Positions 23,789 to 32,201 of a stretch of 48,351 nucleotides of DNA are shown here, piece after piece (position 1 is the first letter of the stretch; every line of letters starts with the position of its first letter). The stretch lies in assembly GCF_042685105.1 (NCBI RefSeq), contig NZ_JBHUMO010000023.1, positions 1-48,351 of the forward strand. The letters run 5' to 3'. Position numbers and translations under genes: made by a program. Origin of the DNA: Enterococcus_G camelliae (GTDB lineage: Bacteria > Bacillota > Bacilli > Lactobacillales > Enterococcaceae). The notes under the pieces were generated by a model. It did no database searches. It was given only the letters and a program-made list of their open reading frames with translations, and was not told the origin of the DNA.

Positions 23789-24254
23789 GGATTGATTCCT
23801 CACTTTCCAAATCTGTTGTTACTGGTGGTTGAACCATGACAACGGCATCTAACACTCGCTGTTTCTCACTATTTACGGCTTCAACTGAAATAGTTACAAC
23901 ATCTTTTCGGTTGTCCACCTTAATCACTTCAAAATCAAATGTTAGTGTTTCATAATGAAAAACTGGTGCAATAAAATTAACCGAAAAATTCACGACGTGA
24001 GATCCAGGACCAGGTAAATGCTTTGAAATAGCACTTGTCACGATCCCCATTAACATAATCGAAGGCACTATCGGACGTTCATAGCTTGTTGTTTGAGCAT
24101 AATCATGTTGAATGTAGAGTGGATTTGCATCATTTGTTAAGCCCAGATATAGTAAAAGCTGATTATCCTCTATCGACTCTGTTAAAGAAAGCGAGTCACC
24201 TTCCTCAATCTGATCAATCGTTTTTCCAAGCTTTCTCGGTTTACCAATATTCAA
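23781..24254 (-). CDS. MaoC/hotdog-fold dehydratase-like protein
   Basis: The best start is TTG at 24254, nine bases after GGAGG, giving about 157 residues; the ATG at 24278 has no site. The core matches MaoC-type hydratases: TNDANPLYIQHDYAQTT and IVPSIMLMGIVTSAISKHLPGPGSHVV followed by FIAPVF and V.V. Enoyl hydratases of this family use Asp and His in D-x-NP-x-H, but here the His is replaced by Tyr (NPLY), so catalysis is doubtful and a binding or regulatory role (as in FapR-like hotdog domains) is possible. It is transcribed together with the BI-1 gene. Confidence 0.78.
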   Translation of the reverse strand: MNIGKPRKLGKTIDQIEEGDSLSLTESIEDNQLLLYLGLTNDANPLYIQHDYAQTTSYERPIVPSIMLMGIVTSAISKHLPGPGSHVVNFSVNFIAPVFHYETLTFDFEVIKVDNRKDVVTISVEAVNSEKQRVLDAVVMVQPPVTTDLESEESIHE

Positions 24255-24331
24255 AATGTTCTTCCTCCAAATACTCATTTTCTATATTCTATCAAAAGGC
24301 GAAAAAAGTGCAAGTTCGACTCCTCGAGAAT

Positions 24332-24382
24332 GAAAAAAACACTGTCCTTCCTCTTAAAAAACCGAAAAGAGGAAAGGCAGTG
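24332..24382 (-). terminator. Intrinsic terminator after murC
   Basis: The minus strand has two 16-base arms (CACTGCCTTTCCTCTT and AAGAGGAAGGACAGTG) pairing with two or three mismatches, followed by seven T. It lies 18 bases after the murC stop. Confidence 0.85.
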
Positions 24383-24399
24383 AAACGTTGCTATCTTAA

Positions 24400-25734
24400 C
24401 TAACGAGCACTTTTGGTTGTTTTGCTCAATAATTCTTCATATGCGCGTTCAAATTTTTGAACATCGCCCGCCCCCATGAAGATAACGACGGCATCTTTAT
24501 AATCCAGTAATGGTGACATGTTTTCTTCGGACAAGACTTTTCCGCCCTTATGAATTTTTGCGCCCAAATCTTCAATTTTTATGTTTCCTTTTGTTTCACG
24601 TGCAGATCCAAATATATCACATAAGTAAACTTCATCTGCCAAGTCGAGTGCTTGTGCAAAATCATCCAATAATGCAATTGTTCTTGTAAATGTATGAGGT
24701 TGAAAGACGGCAATAATTTGTTTATCTGGATATTTTTGACGCGCCCCATCAATCGTTGCTCGGATTTCAGCAGGATGATGCGCATAATCATCTACGATAA
24801 TCATATCGGCTACTTTTTTTTCAGTAAACCGCCGTTTGACTCCCCCAAAAGTTTGCATTTCTCTTGCAACCTCTGCCATATCAAACTCTTCTAAATACGC
24901 TGTTGCGATAACCCCTAAAGCGTTATTGATATTGTGTTGACCAAATGCTGGTAACACAAAATGACCAACAAACGTATCATGGAAGTACACATCAAACGAT
25001 GACCCTTCTGTTGTACGTTGAATATTGCGTGCTTGAACATCGTCATTCTCATTGATACCATAATAATAAATAGGAACATCTGCTTTTAATTTACGTAAAT
25101 AAACATCATCCCCAAAGGCAAAGATTGCCTTTTTCACTTGATGAGCCATCGTTTGAAACGCATCGAAAACGTCTTCTATGCTCTTATAGTAATCTGGATG
25201 ATCAAAGTCGATATTGGTCATAATCGCATAATCAGGAGAGTAAGCTAGAAAATGACGTCGGTATTCGCAGGCTTCAAAAGCAAAAAATTCCGCATTTGGA
25301 TCACCATGTCCAGTCCCATCTCCAATTAAATAACTGGTTGGTCGAATGCCGCATAAGACGTGCGCTAACATGCCCGTCGTACTCGTTTTTCCATGAGAAC
25401 CAGTCACAGCAATACTTGTATAATTTTGAATGAACTGTCCTAGAAAATCGTGATAGCGAATCACTTCTAATCCAAGCTCTTTGGCGCGGACGATTTCTTC
25501 GTGGCTATCTGGAAAGGCATTCCCTGCAATCACCGTCATCCCTTTTTTGATTGTATCTGCATTAAAATCAAAAATCGGAATTCCTGCCTTTTCTAAGTCT
25601 CTTTGTGTAAAGAAATAAGTTGGAACATCTGATCCTTGAACACGGTAACCTTTTTCGTGCAGAACGAGCGCCAATGAACTCATTCCTGAACCTTTAATGC
25701 CAACAAAATGATACAACGTTTCTTGATCTTTCAT
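24400..25734 (-). CDS. murC: UDP-N-acetylmuramate--L-alanine ligase
   Basis: ATG at 25734 with AGAGAGGAT upstream gives 444 residues starting MKDQETLYHFVGIKGSGMSS (UDP-binding loop). ATP loop VTGSHGKTSTTGML, FEACEYRRHF, TNIDFDHPDYY, and GGVKRRFTEK with DDYAHHPAEI follow: all Mur-ligase hallmarks, with the HFVGIKGSGMS start particular to MurC. It adds L-alanine to UDP-MurNAc, the first cytoplasmic step of the peptidoglycan stem peptide. A longer frame from 25764 is rejected. It has its own promoter and terminator and is a single-gene unit. Confidence 0.97.
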   Translation of the reverse strand: MKDQETLYHFVGIKGSGMSSLALVLHEKGYRVQGSDVPTYFFTQRDLEKAGIPIFDFNADTIKKGMTVIAGNAFPDSHEEIVRAKELGLEVIRYHDFLGQFIQNYTSIAVTGSHGKTSTTGMLAHVLCGIRPTSYLIGDGTGHGDPNAEFFAFEACEYRRHFLAYSPDYAIMTNIDFDHPDYYKSIEDVFDAFQTMAHQVKKAIFAFGDDVYLRKLKADVPIYYYGINENDDVQARNIQRTTEGSSFDVYFHDTFVGHFVLPAFGQHNINNALGVIATAYLEEFDMAEVAREMQTFGGVKRRFTEKKVADMIIVDDYAHHPAEIRATIDGARQKYPDKQIIAVFQPHTFTRTIALLDDFAQALDLADEVYLCDIFGSARETKGNIKIEDLGAKIHKGGKVLSEENMSPLLDYKDAVVIFMGAGDVQKFERAYEELLSKTTKSAR

Positions 25735-25822
25735 GATAAATATCCTCTCTGTAAAAAAATCCATTCCATCGCTTCACTTGCCTCTTGGGTAACATGCGAT
25801 GAGCATTGTATAACCGTTGCTT

Positions 25823-25851
25823 ATTATCTTACAGTTTAAAAAAAATAGCAA
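25823..25851 (-). promoter_or_regulatory. Probable murC promoter
   Basis: On the minus strand TTGCTA (25851-25846), 17 bases, then GATAAT (25828-25823), about 90 bases upstream of murC. AACCGTTGCT (25812-25821) and AGCAACGGGTT (25847-25857) are inverted repeats flanking the core promoter, so they could be an operator or a terminator for the SprT-like gene. Confidence 0.55.
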
Positions 25852-25892
25852 CGGGTTTCCCTTAAGAACCATAAAACAACAACTTATATGTT

Positions 25893-26333
25893 TTATCTTT
25901 TTTTGATTAATTCGCCTCGACATTTTCCACAACGGAAACGTTTCGTATCAATTTTGCGTCTTCGAATATACAATTGATGACAATGCAAACATTCATAGGA
26001 ATATTCAGGTGACTCATTTGGAAACTTGGGGGCATATCTCAATCCACCAACTGCTGTTAGCAAATGCTTAAATGCTGCATCACGATGCCGATAACCTTCG
26101 TTTGCTAAATGCAAATGATAATGACACAATTCGTGTTTAATCACACCAATCAGGTTCAGCTGATCATCAAAGTCAAGCAATTTTGGGTTAATGTCAATGT
26201 GATGATCATTTAGATGGTAGCGCCCGCCTGTCGTCTGTAATCGAGCATTAAATATGGCAAGGTGCTGGAATTCTCTATGAAACCAATCAATTGATAGCTT
26301 TTCAACCAAAACTTGCAACTCTTCATTAGTCAT
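25893..26333 (-). CDS. SprT-like zinc metalloprotease-fold protein (YdcK type)
   Basis: ATG at 26333 gives 146 residues. The zinc site is HELCHYH (His67, Glu68, His71), followed by the SprT spacing (H..H...F...). A C-terminal zinc ribbon has four Cys (YECLHCHQ and FRCGKC). SprT-like proteins are putative metallopeptidases; bacterial members remain poorly characterised. The start overlaps the tex stop by eight bases; a GTG at 26348 is also possible because the ribosome binding site (AAAGGGTG) is poorly spaced for the ATG. Confidence 0.85.
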   Translation of the reverse strand: MTNEELQVLVEKLSIDWFHREFQHLAIFNARLQTTGGRYHLNDHHIDINPKLLDFDDQLNLIGVIKHELCHYHLHLANEGYRHRDAAFKHLLTAVGGLRYAPKFPNESPEYSYECLHCHQLYIRRRKIDTKRFRCGKCRGELIKKR

Positions 26334-28509
26334 GCCGACTTGCTTCACCCTTTACTGGTTGAATCATTGTAAGGCTAACTCTTTCACGCGAAACATCCAC
26401 TTGCTCTATCCAAACTGTCACAATATCCCCAACTGCAACGATTTCGCTGGCTTTTTTAACAAATTTTTGACTAAGTTTTGATAGATGAACCAGTCCATCA
26501 TGTTTGACGCCAATATCAACAAAAGCACCAAAATCGACAACATTTCTAACGGTTCCTTTCAATTCCATTCCCTCAGTTAAATCGTTAATTGTCAACACGT
26601 CTTTACGCAAGAGCGGCGCTGGCATTTCATCACGCATATCTCTGCCAGGTTGCAACAAACCATGAATGATATCTTGAATGGTCACAAGTGCAATTTCCCA
26701 TTCATTCGCCAATGCTTTTTGATCGATTTGCTTCAAAAGATTGGCCGCTTCTTTTGTCCCAACTGAAGCTTCAGTCAGATGAACAGTAGCTAGAATCTTC
26801 TTTGCTAAATCGTAACTTTCTGGGTGAATCCCTGTCGAATCCAAAATATTTTTTCCTTGGGGAATACGCAAAAAACCAACAGCTTGTTCATAGGCTTTTG
26901 GGCCCAAGCGTGGGACCTGTTTTAATTCTTTCCGTTCCGTAAATTCACCCGTTTGTTGCCGAAGGATAACAATATTTTGCGCGGTGGTTTTATTTAAGCC
27001 AGCTACATAGCCTAGAAGTTCTACGCTTGCGGTATTCAAGTCAACGCCCACTTGATTGACTGCAGTTTCAACCACGAAAGACAGCTCATCAGCCAACTTT
27101 TTTTGTGAAACATCATGTTGATATTGACCTACACCAACTGCTTTTGGCTCAATTTTAACAAGCTCTGCTAATGGATCTTGCAATCTGCGTCCGATACTAA
27201 CTGCACTTCTTTGTTCCACTTGCAAATCTGGAAATTCCGCTCGGGCAACGGGACTTGCAGAATAAACGGATGCACCAGCCTCACTCACAATGACATAATA
27301 GACTTCTCTATCCAAAAGTTTTAATTGATCTGAAACAAATTGCTCCGATTCCCTACTTGCAGTCCCATTCCCGATTGCAACCATTTCAACACCATATTGC
27401 TGAATTAAATCCCGAAATTGATGCTCACTTTCTTTTCTTTTCGTTAGAGAGGCTGGAGCATGGGGATAGATGACATCAATTGCCAATACTGCTCCCGTTG
27501 GATCTATAATCGCTAATTTACACCCCGTGCGATAAGCTGGATCAAATCCCATTACAACTTTTCCTTTTAATGGAGCCTGAAGCAATAGATTTCTTAGGTT
27601 CTCACCAAAGACATGAATGGCTTGTTCATCCGCTTTCATCGTCAGTTCATTACGTAAATCTCGTTCAATCGCAGGTTGAATAAAACGTTTGTATGCGTCT
27701 CGATAGGCCTCTTGAACATACTTTCCGACTGAAGAGCGACTATTTACTACTACTTGCTTTTCTAAGTATGAGAAAATTGAGTTTTCATCTACGGCAATAG
27801 TGATTCGTAAAATTCCTTCTTTTTCACCGCGGTTTGTTGCCAACACTCGATGTGAGACCATTTTGCGAAAGGGTTCAGAAAAATCATAATACATCTCATA
27901 GGTTTTTTTCTCATCAGCAGATTCATCTTTTACCCGACTAACAAAAAGACCATTCTTCATAGTATAAGAACGAATCCATTTTCGAAATTCCGCATGGTCC
28001 CCTATTTCCTCCGCCAATAGTTCATGAACACCATTTATGGCTTCTTCAACGGTTGGTACCTTTTCATTCAAAAATTCTGCTGCTTTCTCCTCAAGTGACT
28101 GATTTAACGGAAAGGTCTTTACCCAGTTAGCAAGAGGTTCTAATCCATTTTCTTTTGCGATGGTCGCTTTTGTCCTTCTTTTTTGTTTAAAAGGACGATA
28201 ATAATCTTCCAGTAATTGCAAGGTTTCCGCTTGTTCAATGGCTTTTTGTAATTCAGGTGTCAGTTGATTTAAGGTTTCAATTTTTAGGAGAACTTCCTGT
28301 CTTCTTTTCTCTAAATTCTCAATGGCTCGCGCGCGGTCCTCGATTTCTTTAATCTGAATTTCATCCAAGGAACCTGTCATTTCTTTTCGATACCGGGCAA
28401 TAAAAGGAACCGTATTGCCTTCTGCCAAAAGATTTAAAACAGTCCGCACCTGTTTAGGCTGAAACTGACTTAAATTTTTTATAATTGCTTCTTCATGGGC
28501 TATGGTCAT
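26326..28509 (-). CDS. tex: Tex family RNA-binding transcription accessory protein
   Basis: At 727 residues it has normal Tex length and domain order: N-terminal helical region with VPFIARYRKEMTGSLDE, a YqgF-like RNase H fold (GFDPAYRTGCKLAIID; AIGNGTASRESE), two helix-hairpin-helix units (DLNTASVELLGYVAGL; FTERKELKQVPRLGPKAYEQAVGFLRI), and a final S1 RNA-binding domain (LKGTVRNVVDFGAFVDIGV). It is linked to RNA metabolism and transcription and affects toxin gene expression in other species. It precedes the SprT-like gene, a common Lactobacillales pairing. Confidence 0.96.
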   Translation of the reverse strand: MTIAHEEAIIKNLSQFQPKQVRTVLNLLAEGNTVPFIARYRKEMTGSLDEIQIKEIEDRARAIENLEKRRQEVLLKIETLNQLTPELQKAIEQAETLQLLEDYYRPFKQKRRTKATIAKENGLEPLANWVKTFPLNQSLEEKAAEFLNEKVPTVEEAINGVHELLAEEIGDHAEFRKWIRSYTMKNGLFVSRVKDESADEKKTYEMYYDFSEPFRKMVSHRVLATNRGEKEGILRITIAVDENSIFSYLEKQVVVNSRSSVGKYVQEAYRDAYKRFIQPAIERDLRNELTMKADEQAIHVFGENLRNLLLQAPLKGKVVMGFDPAYRTGCKLAIIDPTGAVLAIDVIYPHAPASLTKRKESEHQFRDLIQQYGVEMVAIGNGTASRESEQFVSDQLKLLDREVYYVIVSEAGASVYSASPVARAEFPDLQVEQRSAVSIGRRLQDPLAELVKIEPKAVGVGQYQHDVSQKKLADELSFVVETAVNQVGVDLNTASVELLGYVAGLNKTTAQNIVILRQQTGEFTERKELKQVPRLGPKAYEQAVGFLRIPQGKNILDSTGIHPESYDLAKKILATVHLTEASVGTKEAANLLKQIDQKALANEWEIALVTIQDIIHGLLQPGRDMRDEMPAPLLRKDVLTINDLTEGMELKGTVRNVVDFGAFVDIGVKHDGLVHLSKLSQKFVKKASEIVAVGDIVTVWIEQVDVSRERVSLTMIQPVKGEASRHD

Positions 28510-28563
28510 TGACTGTATTCATTTCCTTTCTTAAACAAGATATATCGGTAACACACAAGTTCT

Positions 28564-28602
28564 CGTTTTTTAAAAAAACAACTAAAGGTTTTTTAAAAAA
28601 CG
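28564..28602. repeat. AT-rich inverted repeat upstream of tex
   Basis: CGTTTTTTAAAAAAAC and GTTTTTTAAAAAACG form a near-perfect inverted repeat with an eight-base loop; each arm is itself nearly palindromic. It lies 55 bases before tex in a 280-base gene-free stretch that otherwise shows nothing recognisable. Confidence 0.6.
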
Positions 28603-28708
28603 AAAACTGCGAAAAGTCGTTTTCGGTGTATAACTCATCCTATTTTCAACAAGTGATTCATTAAGTTCCCCTACATACTTGCTATTGTGTTGGGAGTAAC
28701 GTTTGTTT

Positions 28709-28732
28709 AATTAGTTTTTTTAAAAACTAATT
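28709..28732. repeat. Second AT-rich palindrome in the tex-VOC gap
   Basis: AATTAGTTTTT and AAAAACTAATT are exact inverted copies separated by TT. Its role is unknown. It may be part of an operator or promoter for the tex unit or a strong bend. Confidence 0.55.
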
Positions 28733-28743
28733 CATTTCATTTT

Positions 28744-28786
28744 CAAAAGAAAGTGAGCCATAAATCAAAGCTGATTCATCGCTCAC
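28744..28786 (-). terminator. Intrinsic terminator after the VOC gene
   Basis: On the minus strand GTGAGCGATGAATCA and TGATTTATGGCTCAC pair at 13 of 15 positions around GCTT, followed by TTTCTTTTG. It lies directly after the stop codon of the VOC-family gene. Confidence 0.8.
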
Positions 28787-28791
28787 CTCTT

Positions 28792-29166
28792 CTAGTTGTG
28801 ACTTTTTATTGCATAATAGTTGCCATCGGGATCAGCAAAATTAAGTAATTTGCTATCATCTAATTGAATCAATTCCCCCACTTCAACATCCAATGTCAAA
28901 AGTTTTCGATAAAATGCTTCAATATTTTTCGTTTGAAACATGACTGATGGTGAATTTGTCGCAACTTCGGGAGAATACGTTTCAATAAAAGAACGTTCAT
29001 ATAAAACAAAATGAACTTCGGCATCTTGACTAGGTGCAATTTCAACCACCATTGTTCCGTCTAACTCCTGAACGTCAATCGTCACAAAACCCAATGCTTC
29101 CCAAAACATTTTTGACGTGGTGACATTATCGACATACAACATAATTTCCATATCATTTGAAATCAT
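28792..29166 (-). CDS. VOC (glyoxalase/bleomycin-resistance fold) family protein
   Basis: The 124 residues have the paired beta-alpha-beta modules of the vicinal oxygen chelate fold: IMLYVDNVTTSKMFWEALGF at the start and LLNFADPDGNYYAIK at the end (ADPDGN is typical). Substrate is unknown; such small proteins range from glyoxalases to antibiotic-binding proteins. The first metal-ligand His of glyoxalase I is not obvious at the usual place, so it is called only at fold level. It follows the DUF1149 gene by 11 bases. Confidence 0.85.
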   Translation of the reverse strand: MISNDMEIMLYVDNVTTSKMFWEALGFVTIDVQELDGTMVVEIAPSQDAEVHFVLYERSFIETYSPEVATNSPSVMFQTKNIEAFYRKLLTLDVEVGELIQLDDSKLLNFADPDGNYYAIKSHN

Positions 29167-29177
29167 TTTTTTACTCC

Positions 29178-29564
29178 TTACTCTGTATCTTGCGAATTGA
29201 AATTCAAGTCTATCCCTGGTTCATCCGTAATAATTTCGGTTACTTCATAAGTGAGTCGTTTTACAATATCGAATAACGGTGCTACAAGTAAATCCGCTTC
29301 TTCTCTTGAAATATCTTCAGCCTTTAAAATGGTTTGATTCACAATGTGGTTGATTTGACCAACCGCTCCAGTTAAAACGAACTCAGGAAAAGCGATAGTA
29401 AATTCCAAACGTGCACCAATAATACTATTTTCTTTTGGATACTCAGCATCTGGAGGGGTGAGTGGCATAAACCCCACATTTAGCTTGGTTTCAACTTCTT
29501 CTTCAGGTTTTTTCATATCATAATGATAACTTTCAACTATTGGTTTTTGTCTACGTATATCCAA
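29178..29564 (-). CDS. DUF1149 family protein (SecB-like fold)
   Basis: The 128-residue acidic protein matches the DUF1149 family of lactic acid bacteria: it begins MDIRRQKPIVESYHYD, has the central GARLEFTIAFPEFVLTGAVGQINHIV strand region and ends in a variable tail. Function is unknown; the fold is related to SecB-like chaperone domains. It has no membrane helix. It is co-transcribed with the VOC gene downstream and lies about 60 bases after sepM, with AGAGGAGCT preceding its start. Confidence 0.83.
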   Translation of the reverse strand: MDIRRQKPIVESYHYDMKKPEEEVETKLNVGFMPLTPPDAEYPKENSIIGARLEFTIAFPEFVLTGAVGQINHIVNQTILKAEDISREEADLLVAPLFDIVKRLTYEVTEIITDEPGIDLNFNSQDTE

Positions 29565-29626
29565 ATTTTTCAGCTCCTCTGTCTCTATATTTTAGCATAT
29601 GAATTGTAAAAAAAATGCAAAATTTG

Positions 29627-30673
29627 TCAATCTTGCAAGTCATTTAGATAATCAACGGCATCTTTTAGTGTTTTTACAGGTACAATTTTCATTTTTGTAT
29701 CTAATTTCTTAGCTGCTGCTTTGTCTTCCTGATAGTTTGATTGAATCGTTGGATCCACTTTTTTTTCAGCTGCTGTAATGTCATCATCTGGAGCAAAGAA
29801 AATTTCGACACCTTCATTACTTGCACTGGCAACTTTTTTATCTATTCCACCGATTCTGCCAATTGTTCCAGTCTCGTCAATTGTACCCGTACCAGCAATT
29901 ATTTTGCCATGACGTAAATCTTTGCCAGTTAATTGTTGATAAATCTCTAAGGTAAACATTAATCCAGCCGATGGGCCCCCAATATTTTCTACATGAAATT
30001 CAATTGCTTGACTCGTTTCGATTTCCGTGTGGTCAACTAAAGAGATGCCTATGCCTGCTTTTTTGGTTGTCGGCAACTGAATCAATTTGCCAGAAGCCGT
30101 CTTCGATTCATTTTCATGCGTATAGGTAACGACCATTGTCTGACCAACCTTCTGTGATTGAACATACTTCATGAATGCTTGACTATTCTCAAAAGTCTTG
30201 CCGTCAACTCCTGTAACGGTGTCGCCGATTTGAATGACTCCGTAGAAACTCGAATTTTTTTCAACCGACATAACATAGACACCTTTGTACTTCATCGAAT
30301 AGTCCATACCTGCCAATTTTAGGGCTTGCTCCGCAGCATTATTTTGGGCAGATTGCATATAATACTGTTGAATTTGATTGTATTCTTCACTAGATGCTGA
30401 GCCCATTAAATCCTTCTCTGAAACCAATTCATCAAAGTCAGAAAATTTTGATGCTAGTGCCGAAGCAACTGTTGCTTGCCGAATGCCCACAGATGTCAAA
30501 GAGAAAGAGCCGGGTTGCTCATCTTTTTTTTGATTCACAGTGATTAAATCCTTTAAATTAATCGTTGCACCTGGCTGTTCAATATAATAAGGGATTGGTA
30601 CAACAACAATTCCTAATACAACCAAAAGAGTCACAAAGAACAGACTAAATTTTAACCAAGTTTTCTTTTTCAA
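29627..30673 (-). CDS. sepM: SepM/YlbL-family PDZ-Lon serine protease
   Basis: The 348 residues contain one N-terminal membrane anchor (LFFVTLLVVLGIVVVPIPYY), a PDZ domain (about 125-200, GVYVMSVEKNSSFYGVIQIGD), and a Lon-type protease domain with NIGGPSAGLM (Ser235) and GIDKKV (Lys280) as the Ser-Lys dyad. S. mutans SepM processes the competence peptide outside the cell and Bacillus YlbL is its orthologue, so an extracellular processing role is inferred. Gene order rsmD-coaD-sepM is the standard one in Firmicutes. The symbol is by family similarity. Confidence 0.92.
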   Translation of the reverse strand: MKKKTWLKFSLFFVTLLVVLGIVVVPIPYYIEQPGATINLKDLITVNQKKDEQPGSFSLTSVGIRQATVASALASKFSDFDELVSEKDLMGSASSEEYNQIQQYYMQSAQNNAAEQALKLAGMDYSMKYKGVYVMSVEKNSSFYGVIQIGDTVTGVDGKTFENSQAFMKYVQSQKVGQTMVVTYTHENESKTASGKLIQLPTTKKAGIGISLVDHTEIETSQAIEFHVENIGGPSAGLMFTLEIYQQLTGKDLRHGKIIAGTGTIDETGTIGRIGGIDKKVASASNEGVEIFFAPDDDITAAEKKVDPTIQSNYQEDKAAAKKLDTKMKIVPVKTLKDAVDYLNDLQD

Positions 30674-30679
30674 ATTGAT

Positions 30680-31159
30680 TCACTTCTTTTCAATATATTG
30701 ATTCACAACAGTTGGTAAAAAACTTGAGATATCTCCACCAAATGTCAAAATCTCTTTTAACATACTTGAACTAATGTGTTCATATTTGGGATTAGCCAGA
30801 AAGTATACTGTCTCAATTGAACGATCTAAATGTTGATTCAACACATAAATGTCTTTTTCATATTCAAAATCTTTGCTATTGCGAATTCCCCGAATAAGAT
30901 AATTCGCTCCAATTTTTTTTGCATACGTTACTGTTAGGTCTTTTTCTTGAGAGACCACAATCACATTTTGGTAGGCTTGTAGGGTCTGTTGAACAAGCGT
31001 CATTTTTTCCTCCATAGAGAAAAAGGACTGCTTTGATGTATTCGGGAAAACGCCAACGTAAACTTTGTCAAACAAGTGGGCAGCTCGTTCGATTAAATCA
31101 ACATGGCCAAGTGTAATTGGATCAAAACTTCCAGGAAAAAGTGCGATTTTTTCAGACAT
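30680..31159 (-). CDS. coaD: Phosphopantetheine adenylyltransferase
   Basis: At 159 residues it is normal CoaD length. Nucleotidyltransferase motif PGSFDPITLGH (TxGH, Thr16 to His19) and the C-terminal YEHISSSMLKEI (ISSSxxKE) are intact, as is RGIRNSKDFEYE. It joins ATP and 4'-phosphopantetheine to give dephospho-CoA in the fourth step of CoA synthesis; coaE in this window does the fifth. It lies five bases after rsmD and six bases before sepM, so the three genes form one operon. Confidence 0.98.
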   Translation of the reverse strand: MSEKIALFPGSFDPITLGHVDLIERAAHLFDKVYVGVFPNTSKQSFFSMEEKMTLVQQTLQAYQNVIVVSQEKDLTVTYAKKIGANYLIRGIRNSKDFEYEKDIYVLNQHLDRSIETVYFLANPKYEHISSSMLKEILTFGGDISSFLPTVVNQYIEKK

Positions 31160-31164
31160 TGTCT

Positions 31165-31719
31165 TTATTCTCCCCTTCGATAAATGGTTATCTTACTTGT
31201 ACCATAAACTTGTTGCTTTTTCATTTCAAATTGGGCAATTCTTTGAGGTAACTCAATTGATTTATCTGTTTCACAGACAATGGTTGCTGCTGAATTAGCC
31301 AATCCTAATTGGTCCATTCGTTCAATTTCTTCAACAATGGCTTGCTTGGCATAGGGTGGATCAAGCAAAATTAAATCAAAGACTTCCTCTTCTGTAGCCA
31401 GTTTTTTTAGCGCCGCGTTGGCGTCCATTTTTAATAAAACAAATTTTTCTGGTTCTTTTGTCATTTCTATATTTTGTTTAATTACAGTCATTGCTTGATA
31501 GTTTCTATCCACACAAACTGCTCGATTCATGCCTCGTGAAACAGCCTCTATGGCCAGACCACCACTTCCAGCGAATAAGTCAAGAACATTCCCACCATCA
31601 AAATAGGGTCCAATCATATTATAGATGGCTCCCTTCACTTTATCCGTTGTCGGTCTTGTATTTGTTCCTGGAAGACTCTTTAATTTTCTTCCACCATATG
31701 TTCCTGAGATAACGCGCAC
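31165..31719 (-). CDS. rsmD: 16S rRNA (guanine(966)-N2)-methyltransferase RsmD
   Basis: GTG at 31719, eight bases after GGGGG, gives 184 residues beginning MRVISGTYGGRKLKSLPG, the usual RsmD start; the frame open from 31785 would add 22 residues with no ribosome binding site. SAM motif VLDLFAGSGGLAIEA and catalytic LILLDPPYA are present. It methylates G966 of 16S rRNA. It lies at the end of the ylb-like cluster and directly before coaD, with which it is usually co-transcribed. Confidence 0.96.
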   Translation of the reverse strand: MRVISGTYGGRKLKSLPGTNTRPTTDKVKGAIYNMIGPYFDGGNVLDLFAGSGGLAIEAVSRGMNRAVCVDRNYQAMTVIKQNIEMTKEPEKFVLLKMDANAALKKLATEEEVFDLILLDPPYAKQAIVEEIERMDQLGLANSAATIVCETDKSIELPQRIAQFEMKKQQVYGTSKITIYRRGE

Positions 31720-31850
31720 TCCGAAATCCCCCTTTATTTTTTTACAAAAAAAGCTATCAGCTAAAAAAAGCAGTGTTTTCAGCAAGAACGCATCCTTCCA
31801 AAAATTTGTCTGCTAGTTTAAACTGATAACCTATGAACATCCGCGCTTTT

Positions 31851-32201
31851 TTAAACATTTTCAGCTAAGCGAATCCGAGTATTCTTTTCTTCTACTTCAA
31901 ATCCATCATCATTTGGCTGAAATGCTCGCTTTGTACCAATCTTTTCAGCAAAATTCATTTCAATATCCGGGCGATACGACTTTTCGATTTTACGAACAAA
32001 GTGTAGCCGTTCAATTTTTTCACTATTTTGGTCAAAGTCGGCCTCATTAAGATAAACAAGTGCATACTTCATTCGTTTTGAAATGTATAAGACTGTTCCA
32101 TATCTACGTAAATTACGCACTTGGCGCAAAGAATACATCCAAACAACTAATCCTCTTCTTGGTACGACTGACAACAAATCTTGATTGTTATTAACTTGCA
32201 T
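31851..32201 (-). CDS. ylbG: YlbG family protein (DUF2129)
   Basis: ATG at 32201, seven bases after GGAGGT, gives 116 residues; the upstream part of the open frame is not translated from a good site. The block PRRGLVVWMYSLRQVRNLRRYGTVLYISKRMKYALVYL is typical of the DUF2129/YlbG family, function unknown. Bacillus YlbG is about 90 residues; here about 25 extra C-terminal residues (after AEKIGTKRAF) are charged and possibly disordered. It overlaps ylbF by 11 bases. Confidence 0.9.
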   Translation of the reverse strand: MQVNNNQDLLSVVPRRGLVVWMYSLRQVRNLRRYGTVLYISKRMKYALVYLNEADFDQNSEKIERLHFVRKIEKSYRPDIEMNFAEKIGTKRAFQPNDDGFEVEEKNTRIRLAENV

